Assembly (NCBI RefSeq): GCF_902498065.1
Contig: NZ_CABVIR010000001.1
Span: forward strand, 930,001 to 994,000
Reading direction: 5' to 3'
DNA from: Pseudomonas fluorescens
GTDB taxonomy: Bacteria > Pseudomonadota > Gammaproteobacteria > Pseudomonadales > Pseudomonadaceae
DNA: 64,000 nucleotides
Made by a program: the position numbers and the translations under genes. Under the pieces are notes generated by a model. That model searched no databases. It was not told where the DNA came from and worked only from the letters and a program-made list of their open reading frames with translations. This document shows, piece after piece, positions 6,995-15,037 of this stretch. The first letter of the stretch is position 1. Each line of letters begins with the position of its first letter.

Positions 6995-9243
6995 TTAGAA
7001 GTCCCACTGGGTGGTCAGCATCAGGTTGCGCGGCTCGCCGTAGAACGTGGTGTCGTAGTTGCCCAGGCCGGACAGGTACTTCTTGTCGAAGACGTTGTTG
7101 GCGTTGGCGGTGAAGCTCAGGTGCTCGTTGTACTGGTAACGGGTCATCAGGTCCACGAGGGTGTAGCCGCCCTGTTTGATTGAGGTGTAGTCGCCCGCGG
7201 GAGCGCTGTAGATTTTGCCGTAGAAGGCGCTCTGCCAGCTGATGCCGCCGCCGACGGTCACGTTGTCCAGGGCGCCAGGCAGGCGATAGGTAGTGAACGT
7301 CCGTACCACGTGCTCAGGCTTGCTGGTGGACAGCGGGTAGCCGAAGATCCGCTGTTCGTCTTTGTCTCGGGTGCGTGCGTAGGTGTAACCGGCCGTCAGG
7401 TTCCAGCCCTCGGCCAGTTCGCCGGCCAGTTCCAGTTCCACACCTTTGGTGGTGGTGCCGTCGACGGCTTTGAAGATGCCTTCGTTGGTGATCGCGTTGG
7501 TGCCGGTCTGCTCGGCGACGCCGTCCTGCTCGATGCGGAACAACGCCAGGCTGGCATTCAACCGGCCATCGAAGTAAGCGGCTTTCAACCCGGTTTCATA
7601 GCTGTCGCCTTCAACCGGTGCCAGGGTCATGCCACTGGCATCCTTGTAGGTCTGAGGCTGATAGATCGAGGTGTAGCTGGCGTACACCGAGTACACATCG
7701 TTCAGGTCGTAGACCACGCCGGCATACGGCGTGACGATGCCGTGTTCCTTGTAGCTCGCGTGGGTGTCGTCCAGCGGTGAGGCCGCGATGTAGCGGTAGT
7801 CTTCGTTGTACTTGAAGGTGCTCAGGCGGCTGCCGAGGATGACCGACAGATCATCGGTCGGGCGCAGGCGGGTGGCGAGGTAAACACCGTTCTGGCTCTG
7901 GGTGCGTTCGTATTTGCCGTTTACCGGGAATTCCTGTTTCGGCAGACGACCTTCCCAGTCGTAGATGCTCCCCGGGACACTTTCGAAGGCGCTGATGTCG
8001 TAGGTGGAACCGGTCTGACGGGAGTGGGACGTCATGACGCCGGCCACCAGTTCATGCTCGCGACCGCCCAACGTGAAGGGGCCGGAGACGTTTACGTCGG
8101 CCGTGTCCTGCACGCGATGACCTTCGAAACGACCCCAGAATAAGGACATGCTTCGCCGGTCGCGCGGTCCGGATTGCCATAGCCGGCCGAGGCCAGCTGG
8201 GTGTCGTGATCGGTGGTTTTCTCGCTCAGGCTGGCTTTGAACTTCCAGTCGTTGGCCAACGCTTGTTCCAGCGAGGCAAAGTAGCTGATTTCGTCGAAAT
8301 CGCGACGGCTCCAGTCAGCTGCCGGGTTGAAGCTGCGCGAGAAATCGGTACGGCCGCCGTCGGCGAAGTACGTCGCGTTACCGGTCCAGGAGCTGCCGCG
8401 AGGGGTGGCACTGGACTTGTCGATGCCGAACGTCAGCAGGGTATCGTCAGTCAGGTCGGCTTCGAGGATGCCGTAGTACAGGTCTTTCTTCTGGCTGTAA
8501 TGGTCAATGTAGGAATCCTTGTCCTGGTACACGCCGACAAAGCGTCCGCGCACGTTGCCCGAGTCAGTCAGTGAACCGGAAACATCGCCGGCGGTGCGGT
8601 AGCTGTCCCACGAACCGACAGTGCCGCTGATCGAGGCCTTGAACTCTTTGGTCGGCTTCTTGCGGATCAGGTTGACGGTGGCGGACGGGTCGCCCGAGCC
8701 GGTCATCAGGCCGGTCGCGCCCTTGATCACCTCGATGCGGTCAAGGCTGGCGGAGTCGTCGCTGTTGTTCGGGTTTTCCCCATAAACACCGTCGTAAGGC
8801 TGGTTGACCCCGTCGTACTGGAAGTTGGTGATGGCAAAGCCGCGGGCGGCAAACTCGGTACGGTCGCTGTCGTACTTCTGCGTCGAAACACCGGGGGTAT
8901 TGCGCAACGCGTCGCTGATGCTTTGCACACCGCGATCGTCCATCTGCTGACGGGTGATCACCGTGACCGATTGCGGTGTTTCGCGGATCGACAAAGGCAG
9001 GCCCGTGGCCGAAGACGTTGAACCGGTGGTGTAGGAATGGGTGTCCTCGGTGGTTGCGCCCAAGGCGACGCCCTCGATGTTCGTCGCCCCCAGTTGCAGC
9101 GCGCCATCGTCCTTGGTTGCCGTTTTGCCGGTGGCTGTTTCGGCGGCATGGGCGGTGGAGGCCAGGCTCAGCAGAGCGGCCGGAAGGGCCAGAGCCAAGG
9201 GGCACAGGGCAAAACGGAAACGCGCGGCAAGTGGGTGCGACAT
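6995..9243 (-). pseudogene. TonB-dependent siderophore receptor split by a frameshift
   Basis: Two overlapping minus-strand frames together make one receptor of about 749 residues. The first, from the ATG at 9243, has a signal peptide, plug domain (RETPQSVTVITRQQMDD, NLIRKKPTKEF) and early barrel, and runs out of register after NPDRATGE near 8150. The second resumes at SLFWGRFEGHRVQDTADVNV and ends with the barrel C-terminus TQWDF. The intact paralogue at 22381-24867 reads continuously across the same point (GNGMFMYMGRFKGDQLQD), so one base appears missing at about 8146-8152. The receptor lacks the N-terminal STN signalling domain. Real inactivation and sequencing error cannot be told apart here. 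A strong AAAGGGA ribosome site precedes 9243. Confidence 0.9.
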
Positions 9244-9280
9244 GGAGATCCCTTTGTATCGAATCGATCGGTAAGTGAAA

Positions 9281-9323
9281 GGCTTCTGAGGGTTAACCGA
9301 ACGAAAAACGCAAAGGGGAACTG
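9281..9323 (-). promoter_or_regulatory. Receptor promoter block, copy 1 (putative ECF sigma promoter)
   Basis: A 43-base block matching the block at 24907-24949 at 38 positions. Read on the minus strand both contain CAGTT, then 15 bases, then CGTTCGGTTAACC, an ECF-style -35/-10 layout. It ends 37 bases before the receptor ATG. Confidence 0.6.
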
Positions 9324-9350
9324 CCGTGTGCAAAAAAATCGAGGTTTTGA

Positions 9351-9839
9351 TTAGCGAGCCAGCCCCAGTCGCTCGTGCCACTGTGCGATGGACTCCTCGG
9401 GCCAGATCTTGCACTGCCGATCACCGGCATGCGCCGGGACCTCCACCCACGGCGCTTTCGAATTGAGCATCACGTGCGTGTACTCGGGTGGTACCGGCAA
9501 CGCCGTATCAATGGCTGAGGCAAACGGGTGAATCAGTTCCGGCCATTCAGGGCTAAACAGCCACAAGCCCGAGCCGCACTCCGAGCAGAAGTGCCGCTCT
9601 GCCGTGCTGCGGTGGGCGCGTTTGTCGCCTTCGTCCTTGAGTCGCGCGTGATAGATCGCGATGGATTTTCGACCGCGCACCTTGAGGCTGGCTGAATCGC
9701 CCGCGATGTTGACCGAGTAACCGCCACCGCCCTGGGTCTTGCGGCAGATCGAGCAATAGCAACGTTGGTAAGGGTAGGGGTGGGTGCTGGTCAGACTGAA
9801 TGACACGGCGCCGCAGTGGCAGGAGCCTTCGAGTCGCAT
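9351..9839 (-). CDS. GFA (glutathione-dependent formaldehyde-activating) family protein
   Basis: A 162-residue cytosolic zinc protein of the GFA/CENP-V fold. Cysteines are in the family order: CHCG (residues 7-9), CYCSICRK (about 28-33) and FCSECGSGL (about 84-90), the last typical of a structural zinc site. Members include formaldehyde-glutathione adduct enzymes, but most are uncharacterised, so the substrate should not be assumed. It starts at the ATG at 9839. No partner formaldehyde dehydrogenase is nearby. The receptor promoter block lies between it and the receptor downstream. Confidence 0.88.
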   Translation of the reverse strand: MRLEGSCHCGAVSFSLTSTHPYPYQRCYCSICRKTQGGGGYSVNIAGDSASLKVRGRKSIAIYHARLKDEGDKRAHRSTAERHFCSECGSGLWLFSPEWPELIHPFASAIDTALPVPPEYTHVMLNSKAPWVEVPAHAGDRQCKIWPEESIAQWHERLGLAR

Positions 9840-9896
9840 GGCAGAACCTCCAAATGATTGGCTGTTACTTCCCTGACCGCCCCGAAAACCGGTGGT

Positions 9897-10298
9897 TCAC
9901 TGCTGGATCGGCACCAGGATCGCATCGCCGGTTGCCACCCGCTTCAACTGATCCCCTGTTTGTGCGAACAGTTCGGCACGGGCAAACACCTGCTTCTTGC
10001 CGGACTTCACCACCTGGCCGCGCGCAATGAACACTTCACCGACGGCGGGTGCAAGGCAATTCACCGAAAAATGCGATGCCAGGACATTGCCAGCGACCGT
10101 TCCGGCCGCAAACCCACAGGCGGTATCGAGCAGCGCGCCAATCAGGCCGGCATGCAGGAAACCTGCGTATTGCGCCATGTCCGCCTCGCGAAAAGCCATG
10201 GTCAGTTCCACCTCGCCCGGCGTGGCGCGAGTGACGTCGAAACCCGCCCAGCGGTTGAAGGCGGACGTTGAATTGATCTTTTTGAGTGCATCAAGCAT
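9897..10298 (-). CDS. PaaI-family hotdog thioesterase
   Basis: A 133-residue protein of the hotdog-fold acyl-CoA thioesterase superfamily. The central helix motif HAGLIGALLDTACGFAA carries the Asp expected at the active site, followed by strands (LASHFSVNCLAPAVGEVFIARGQVVKSGKK) typical of PaaI/DUF4442 relatives. The start is the ATG at 10298 (MLDALKKINSTSAF), preceded by GGAGG; an upstream in-frame start at 10352 lacks such a site. The substrate is unknown. It may be cotranscribed with the GFA gene 57 bases downstream. Confidence 0.85.
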   Translation of the reverse strand: MLDALKKINSTSAFNRWAGFDVTRATPGEVELTMAFREADMAQYAGFLHAGLIGALLDTACGFAAGTVAGNVLASHFSVNCLAPAVGEVFIARGQVVKSGKKQVFARAELFAQTGDQLKRVATGDAILVPIQQ

Positions 10299-10405
10299 GG
10301 CGAATCCCTCCGGTTGAGGCATCAACATGCGCCGGGTTCTGGGGGATGTCATGGTGGATAAAGAAGGGTGATGGGTGGGTGGATTTATGGTGAATATTAA
10401 GGCCT

Positions 10406-10487
10406 CATCGCTAGCAGGCTAGCTCCCACATTGGATCTCCAGTGTTCATGAGACCCTAGACTGCTAGCGAGGAACGATAACGCGGTC
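10406..10487. repeat. REP-like pair, GCTAGCAGGCTAGC type
   Basis: Facing copies of a variant repeat with core ATCGCTAGCAGGCTAGCTCC. The right copy is degenerate (CTGCTAGCGAGGAACGATAA). A sister element with the same core lies at 13484-13577. It fills most of the gap between the thioesterase and PCuAC genes. Confidence 0.75.
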
Positions 10488-10525
10488 CCACTGAACGCCA
10501 ACGATGTCTGGGTGACTCCCAGCCA

Positions 10526-11014
10526 TCAATGCATTTTGCTGTGATCCGACGTATTCAGCGCGCGCGCTTCAGCCTCAACCTTGATGGACTCTTTTTCGCC
10601 ATTGGCGTTTTCGACGGTCAAGGTCAGCGGCACTTTGTCGCCTTCTTTGACCTGGCCTACCAGGTCGATCAGCATCACGTGATAGCTATGAGGATCCAGA
10701 GTGACCGCTTTCCCTGCGGGCAAAGCGACGAAGTCCACGGGTTGCATGCTCATCACGTCGTTTTTCATCGTTGATTCGTGAATCTGCACAATTTTAGCTA
10801 CCGGTGTTTGCACGCTTAGCAGTTTGCTGTCGCTGCTCGCGGTCACCGTCATGAACGCTCCGGTTGCTTGTTGCCCGGCAACGGTGGCGCGTACCCAGGC
10901 GTCTTCCACTTGAGTCTGGGCTGAAACCTGAAGCGCCGTTCCCAGCAGAAAAAGCCCCAGGACAGCCGTTTGAACGCGCACATTGATGGCAGTTTTAATG
11001 GCATTCGAGTTCAT
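10526..11014 (-). CDS. Periplasmic copper chaperone PCu(A)C
   Basis: A 162-residue exported copper(I) chaperone that works with SCO proteins in building the CuA/CuB sites of haem-copper oxidases. It has a signal peptide (AVLGLFLLGTALQVSA) and then the diagnostic H-X10-M-X21-H-X-M copper motif, present exactly: the His of IHESTM, the Met of SMQP, and HVM in HSYHVML. The start is the ATG at 11014, sharing one base with the TGA of the upstream SCO gene, with GGAGG before it; translation is coupled. An upstream in-frame start at 11053 lies inside SCO and has no signal peptide. A histidine-containing tail (SDHSKMH) may also bind metal. Confidence 0.92.
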   Translation of the reverse strand: MNSNAIKTAINVRVQTAVLGLFLLGTALQVSAQTQVEDAWVRATVAGQQATGAFMTVTASSDSKLLSVQTPVAKIVQIHESTMKNDVMSMQPVDFVALPAGKAVTLDPHSYHVMLIDLVGQVKEGDKVPLTLTVENANGEKESIKVEAEARALNTSDHSKMH

Positions 11015-11619
11015 CAGCAGACCTCCATAACGGTTAGCAAGTCTTCCGTACACTCTTGTGCAGAAAGAGACTGGGACAGTCCAACGCGCAACCTGCCTCT
11101 TGTGTCATACACATAGCTAGTCGCTGTATGGGAGAGCGTGTAGGTCGAGCCGCTCGGGATTTTTTCGTAGAACACCCCGAACTCCTTGGCCGTTTCCGCC
11201 GTTTCCTCGAGTGTTCCATGGAGCGCGACAAATGAGGGATCAAACGTCTTGACGTAGGCATCCAGCACCGCCGGCGTGTCCCGCTCCGGGTCCAGCGTAA
11301 TGAAGACGACCTGGAGAATATCCCCGTCTTTTCCCATCAGTTTCTTGATTTGCGCTGCGCGAGCCAGGGTAGTGGGGCATACCGCCGGGCACTGGGTGAA
11401 GCCGAAGAAAATCATAGGCATCAAACCACGAAAGCTCGAGAGCGTTGTGAGGTTGCCTTCAGAGTCCTTGAGTTTGAATGTCCGTCCGAGGATCTTGTCG
11501 CTCAGGTCCTTGCCGTACTTGTACGACAGGCTGACGCTATTGTCACAGCCAGCGAGGAGGCCAAGGCTGAACAAGCCGATACCTGCAACCACCTGGCGGC
11601 GGGTCAACGAAACACTCAT
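11014..11619 (-). CDS. SCO1/SenC family copper chaperone, lipoprotein
   Basis: A 201-residue membrane-anchored thioredoxin-fold protein that delivers copper to cytochrome oxidase. A lipobox (LLAG-Cys25) follows a signal sequence with an RR pair near the start. The copper ligands are present: Cys77 and Cys81 in TQCPAVCP, and His164 in LSHTATSYVYD. It is the first gene of a two-gene unit with PCu(A)C, with one-base overlap. No oxidase subunit gene is adjacent, so the pair probably serves oxidases encoded elsewhere. The start is the ATG at 11619. Confidence 0.92.
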   Translation of the reverse strand: MSVSLTRRQVVAGIGLFSLGLLAGCDNSVSLSYKYGKDLSDKILGRTFKLKDSEGNLTTLSSFRGLMPMIFFGFTQCPAVCPTTLARAAQIKKLMGKDGDILQVVFITLDPERDTPAVLDAYVKTFDPSFVALHGTLEETAETAKEFGVFYEKIPSGSTYTLSHTATSYVYDTRGRLRVGLSQSLSAQECTEDLLTVMEVC

Positions 11620-11784
11620 GTTCTACAGACCTTTTGATGAGCCCGAACGGATAATCATCCTCGGACAGGGCGTCTATGATGCATGCCGGTTTAGCGGAGG
11701 GCATCGATTATACGCTTCAAAGGATTACTCATAACTTGCGACAAACTGACGCAGCGAATTCCCGAACCGGCATCGGTTTTCGGG

Positions 11785-13374
11785 TCAGTCCTTAATCTCC
11801 ATCGGGCTGCTAACCAACATCACCTTGTCCTGGATAGCGGCCAAGGTGTTTGACGTACCCAGTCCCTGTTTCGCCAGTTTGTCTTCTTGCAGTGCCTGTT
11901 GCAGAAGACCGAGGAGATTTTGCGTCTTCGAAGACGAGACAGGTGTCACGTTATCTTCATCCAGACGCCCCATTACATATTTGGAAATGCGCGTGGACTG
12001 GCTTGCCGAATGGCTGACGGACGCTTCGACCAACTTACCTTTGACATAGCCGATGCTGCTCGTGCTGCTGGCCTGATCGTCGATCTGGTAATACTGATAG
12101 TTCTGGGATTGTGGGTCAGTCGTCAGTTCCAGCTTTTGTCCGGCATGCAGTGGCTTATGGTATTGGGCTGTCAGATGCGATTGCTGATTCTGGGCGACCT
12201 TGCGATTGAACTGATCCTGACCTTTGGATTGCGTGGACTGCGATAATCCATAGTTGAACGAGTCGAGTTCACCAGGCCGCGCAGGATTGCCGTTTACGGT
12301 TTTCTCGGTGACCGTCGCGCTGAAATCGGCGAGGCCGGTGAGAACGCTACGGTCGGTGTCCGTCAGCTTGATCGCCGTTAGCGCCTGAGGTCCGGTAACA
12401 GCGCGGCTTTCCGGGTAGCTGCTGTGCACGGTCTTGAATGCACTCTCGAACATCGACAGCAGATTCTGGTCGCCGTCGCCTCGATCGCGCGCCGCTTCTA
12501 TTTGACGCAGGTAGCTCGCGAGCGCCTTGGCTTTCTGATTGCTGTCGCCGAGGATGGCGGCGTTTTTCAGGTCCACGGACATGTCGAAATCGCCTGCCGC
12601 ACCGCTCATGCGCACCTGGCGCTGGCTTGCGTCGGCATGCAGCTCAAGGCTCTGCGTACTGTCATCGTCGAGCTTGAACCGGGTGGTCAGGTCGACCGAG
12701 GAAAACACGCCAGTGTCGAACTGGGCCAGCGCATCCAGCTTGAGTTGCGGTGGAACGGCGGTGAGGCCCTGGATGGCCGATTCAAATCCTTTGGCCATGG
12801 CGCCAAGCGCGGCAAGTTCTTCTTTACTGAGGTCGCCACCCTGGACCTGAGCCTGCACCGCCAACGCGTTATCCTGACTGGACAGGGTGATCTCGACGGT
12901 TTTTCCGCTAGCTGTTTTCAGGGTCAGGTTGATGCTGTTGTCTGCAACGCCACTGTGGATTCTGGCTTGAGCAGCCGCCAACTCTGCCGGTCCAAGTTCC
13001 CGTCCGGTCGATGAGCGAATGACCGACTGGGAGATGTTCTGGTTGGATTGCGCCAGCTGCAGAAGCAGTGTCTCACCCAGTCCCCGGAACCGGGCGCTGG
13101 CTGAAGCGTTTCCGAAATTGCCACCCATGCGAAACGACACTTTGTCAGGCTGCGTGTATTCCCAGGCAAGCGGAGCATCAGGCTCCGCAATGACACCCCG
13201 AGAGGTGTAAGTCTGCGCATTGATGGTGTTGTTATCTTGATGCAAGGTGACAATCGATGCGGGGGAAGACAGGGCGGCTGTTGATTCGGTGGTAGTGCCA
13301 ACGGCGGGCTGGGTGGCAGCACTCCTGACGACCGCCAGTGGCGGCAAGGAAGAGATTGAAGAGATGACAGTCAT
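11785..13374 (-). CDS. Large protein of unknown function (529 residues)
   Basis: I do not recognise a characterised family. The protein begins MTVISSISSLPPLAVVRS, is rich in Ser, Thr, Gln and Ala, has only isolated hydrophobic residues, and lacks a classical signal peptide or membrane helix. The first 60 residues look disordered. A middle section (about 150-290) has beta-like stretches (INLTLKTASGKTVEITLSSQ, ELHADASQRQVRMSG). The C-terminal third is Gln/Ser-rich and ends in helical ALQEDKLAKQGLGTSNTLAAIQD. Similar pseudomonad proteins have, as I recall, been mislabelled lactate dehydrogenase; nothing here shows that fold. It is monocistronic. The disordered Ser/Thr N-terminus is compatible with non-classical export, which is speculation. 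Confidence 0.75.
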   Translation of the reverse strand: MTVISSISSLPPLAVVRSAATQPAVGTTTESTAALSSPASIVTLHQDNNTINAQTYTSRGVIAEPDAPLAWEYTQPDKVSFRMGGNFGNASASARFRGLGETLLLQLAQSNQNISQSVIRSSTGRELGPAELAAAQARIHSGVADNSINLTLKTASGKTVEITLSSQDNALAVQAQVQGGDLSKEELAALGAMAKGFESAIQGLTAVPPQLKLDALAQFDTGVFSSVDLTTRFKLDDDSTQSLELHADASQRQVRMSGAAGDFDMSVDLKNAAILGDSNQKAKALASYLRQIEAARDRGDGDQNLLSMFESAFKTVHSSYPESRAVTGPQALTAIKLTDTDRSVLTGLADFSATVTEKTVNGNPARPGELDSFNYGLSQSTQSKGQDQFNRKVAQNQQSHLTAQYHKPLHAGQKLELTTDPQSQNYQYYQIDDQASSTSSIGYVKGKLVEASVSHSASQSTRISKYVMGRLDEDNVTPVSSSKTQNLLGLLQQALQEDKLAKQGLGTSNTLAAIQDKVMLVSSPMEIKD

Positions 13375-13483
13375 AGCTGCTCCATGCTGAGTACCAGTAG
13401 TTTCCTACATGGCTTGTCGGCAGGGGGGGGCACAACTTGAGGTGCGAGTGCCGGTGGCTCTGGATGTGTGATGAATGGGCTGA

Positions 13484-13577
13484 CGCCATCGCTAGCAGGC
13501 TAGCTCCCACAGTGGATCTCCAGCGTTCATGAGACCCCTGTGGGTGCTAGCCTGCTAGCGATGAACGATAACGCGGT
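13484..13577. repeat. REP-like pair, GCTAGCAGGCTAGC type
   Basis: Facing copies ATCGCTAGCAGGCTAGCTCC and GCTAGCCTGCTAGCGAT, ending directly at the alkA-like stop codon. They share core and flanks (GGATCTCCAGYGTTCATGAGA) with the element at 10406-10487. Confidence 0.8.
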
Positions 13578-14195
13578 CTACTTGTTGGGCACCCGCCATA
13601 AATACCAGGCAGCCACTGTCCGATAAGGGCTCCATCCCAATCCGATCTCCACCATCTGCTTGCGCGTGGGTTGCACTTCCAACCCCTTCAACCGCCGATA
13701 CCCCTCGCGCACCCCGAAATCATCGGCCGGTAAAATATCCGGCCGCTCCAGGCTGTAGATCAGCAGCATCTCAACCGTCCAGCGGCCAACCCCGCGCAAT
13801 GTGATCAACCGCTCGATCAACGCTTCATCGTCCATCGCCAGGGCCGTCGGATAATCCGGCACCACACCGTCCAGCGCCGCCTGAGCGATGCCCTGAATGG
13901 TCGCAATCTTGCTCGCGGAAAAACCACACCCGCGCAGTTGATCAAATCCGGTCGCCAGAATCTGTTCAGGACGCGGAAACGCTGCCGAAGGAAACACCGC
14001 CAGCAGCCGACCGATAATCGCATCCCCGGCTTTGGCGTGCAGTTGCTGATAGGCAATCGCCCGCACCAGCGACTCATACGGATCATGCGCCGCATGCGGC
14101 TGGTGCAGGCAGGGGCCGATGGCTGCGATGTGGCGCGCCCAGTCGTCGTCAATGGACGCGAGAAACGCCGTCGCTGGCAAGTAAGGATCGGTCAA
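13578..14195 (-). CDS. DNA-3-methyladenine glycosylase II (AlkA-like)
   Basis: A 205-residue HhH-GPD base-excision enzyme that removes alkylated purines. The helix-hairpin-helix motif LRGVGRWTVEMLL (about 134-146) precedes ILPADDFGV, which holds the catalytic aspartate. It lacks the N-terminal domain of E. coli AlkA (282 residues), as do many short bacterial homologues. The only reasonable start is the TTG at 14195, overlapping the upstream TGA by three bases; the first in-frame ATG lies deep inside the fold. It is the last gene of the ada operon and is translationally coupled to its neighbour. Confidence 0.9.
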   Translation of the reverse strand: MTDPYLPATAFLASIDDDWARHIAAIGPCLHQPHAAHDPYESLVRAIAYQQLHAKAGDAIIGRLLAVFPSAAFPRPEQILATGFDQLRGCGFSASKIATIQGIAQAALDGVVPDYPTALAMDDEALIERLITLRGVGRWTVEMLLIYSLERPDILPADDFGVREGYRRLKGLEVQPTRKQMVEIGLGWSPYRTVAAWYLWRVPNK

Positions 14196-15004
14196 GCGTT
14201 CACCACAGGCTTGAGCAGTGCGTTCAATTCCCCATAGGTGAACGCCTTGAGTTGGCTGCTATCGAGTTTACCGGTTTCCAGAAAACTTTTGGCCAGGCCC
14301 GCCATCGCACCGTAAAGAAACTCGGCGATACCGGAACCGGCGCTCAACCGGCGAACGCCCAGCGCTTTCAACGCTTCAGGTGACGGCAACCCCGGCAGCC
14401 CCAGTACATTCAGCGGCAGCGGGGTACCACGGCACAGCGCAGCGATCTCGTACTCCGCCGAAACGCCGGCCGTGAACAGCCCGTCAGCACCCGCCGCCAG
14501 ATACAGCGCCGCGCGTTTGAGCGTTTCCGCGACGCGGTCTTCGGCCGGCACCAGGCTCTTGAGGTACACATCGGTGCGGGCGTTGATGAACAGCTTCACC
14601 TCGCGGCGCTCGGCAACCTGACGGGCGATTTCGATCTTGCGGGCCAGCAGCTCGGGCGGGGATGCACCGTCTTCGATATTGATCCCGACGGCACCGGCAG
14701 CGATCACCGCATCAATCACCTCGGCAACCCGCGTCAGGTCATCGGAATAGCCGGCCTCGATGTCCACGGTCAACGGCAGGGAAATCACGCGGGCGATGGA
14801 TTCGATGGTCGAGACCAGGCGTTCGAGGGGCAGGGTATTGCCGTCCGCGTAACCGTGAGACCAGGCAACTGCCGCACTGCTGGTGGCCACGGCTTTGCAG
14901 CCCAGTTGCTCGACGATGCGCGCCCCGGCGGCATCGGCGACGTTGGTGAGAATCAGCAGACCGTCCTGATGCAGCCTGTGGAATTGCTGGTCGAGCGTGT
15001 TCAT
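14192..15004 (-). CDS. Isocitrate lyase / PEP mutase family protein
   Basis: A 270-residue TIM-barrel enzyme of the PEP mutase/isocitrate lyase superfamily. Metal and substrate-loop motifs are visible: VDIEAGYSDD (about 92-101), GINIEDGAS (about 120) and INARTDVYL (about 152). The specific reaction is unknown; relatives cleave or rearrange C-C or C-P bonds of small oxo-acids. The start is the ATG at 15004 with an excellent GGAAGGAAA site; an upstream codon at 15034 is less favoured. It sits between ada (33 bases upstream) and the alkA-like gene (overlapping), so it is almost certainly expressed in the alkylation response, for which it has no obvious role. Confidence 0.88.
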   Translation of the reverse strand: MNTLDQQFHRLHQDGLLILTNVADAAGARIVEQLGCKAVATSSAAVAWSHGYADGNTLPLERLVSTIESIARVISLPLTVDIEAGYSDDLTRVAEVIDAVIAAGAVGINIEDGASPPELLARKIEIARQVAERREVKLFINARTDVYLKSLVPAEDRVAETLKRAALYLAAGADGLFTAGVSAEYEIAALCRGTPLPLNVLGLPGLPSPEALKALGVRRLSAGSGIAEFLYGAMAGLAKSFLETGKLDSSQLKAFTYGELNALLKPVVNA

Positions 15005-15037
15005 CGAATTTCCTTCCTTATGAAAAACAGCCATGAG

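Noticed and set aside
8092..8160. Programmed frameshifting in the first TonB receptor
   Set aside because: No slippery heptamer or downstream structure is seen at the break, and TonB receptors are not known to use recoding; a lost base is simpler.
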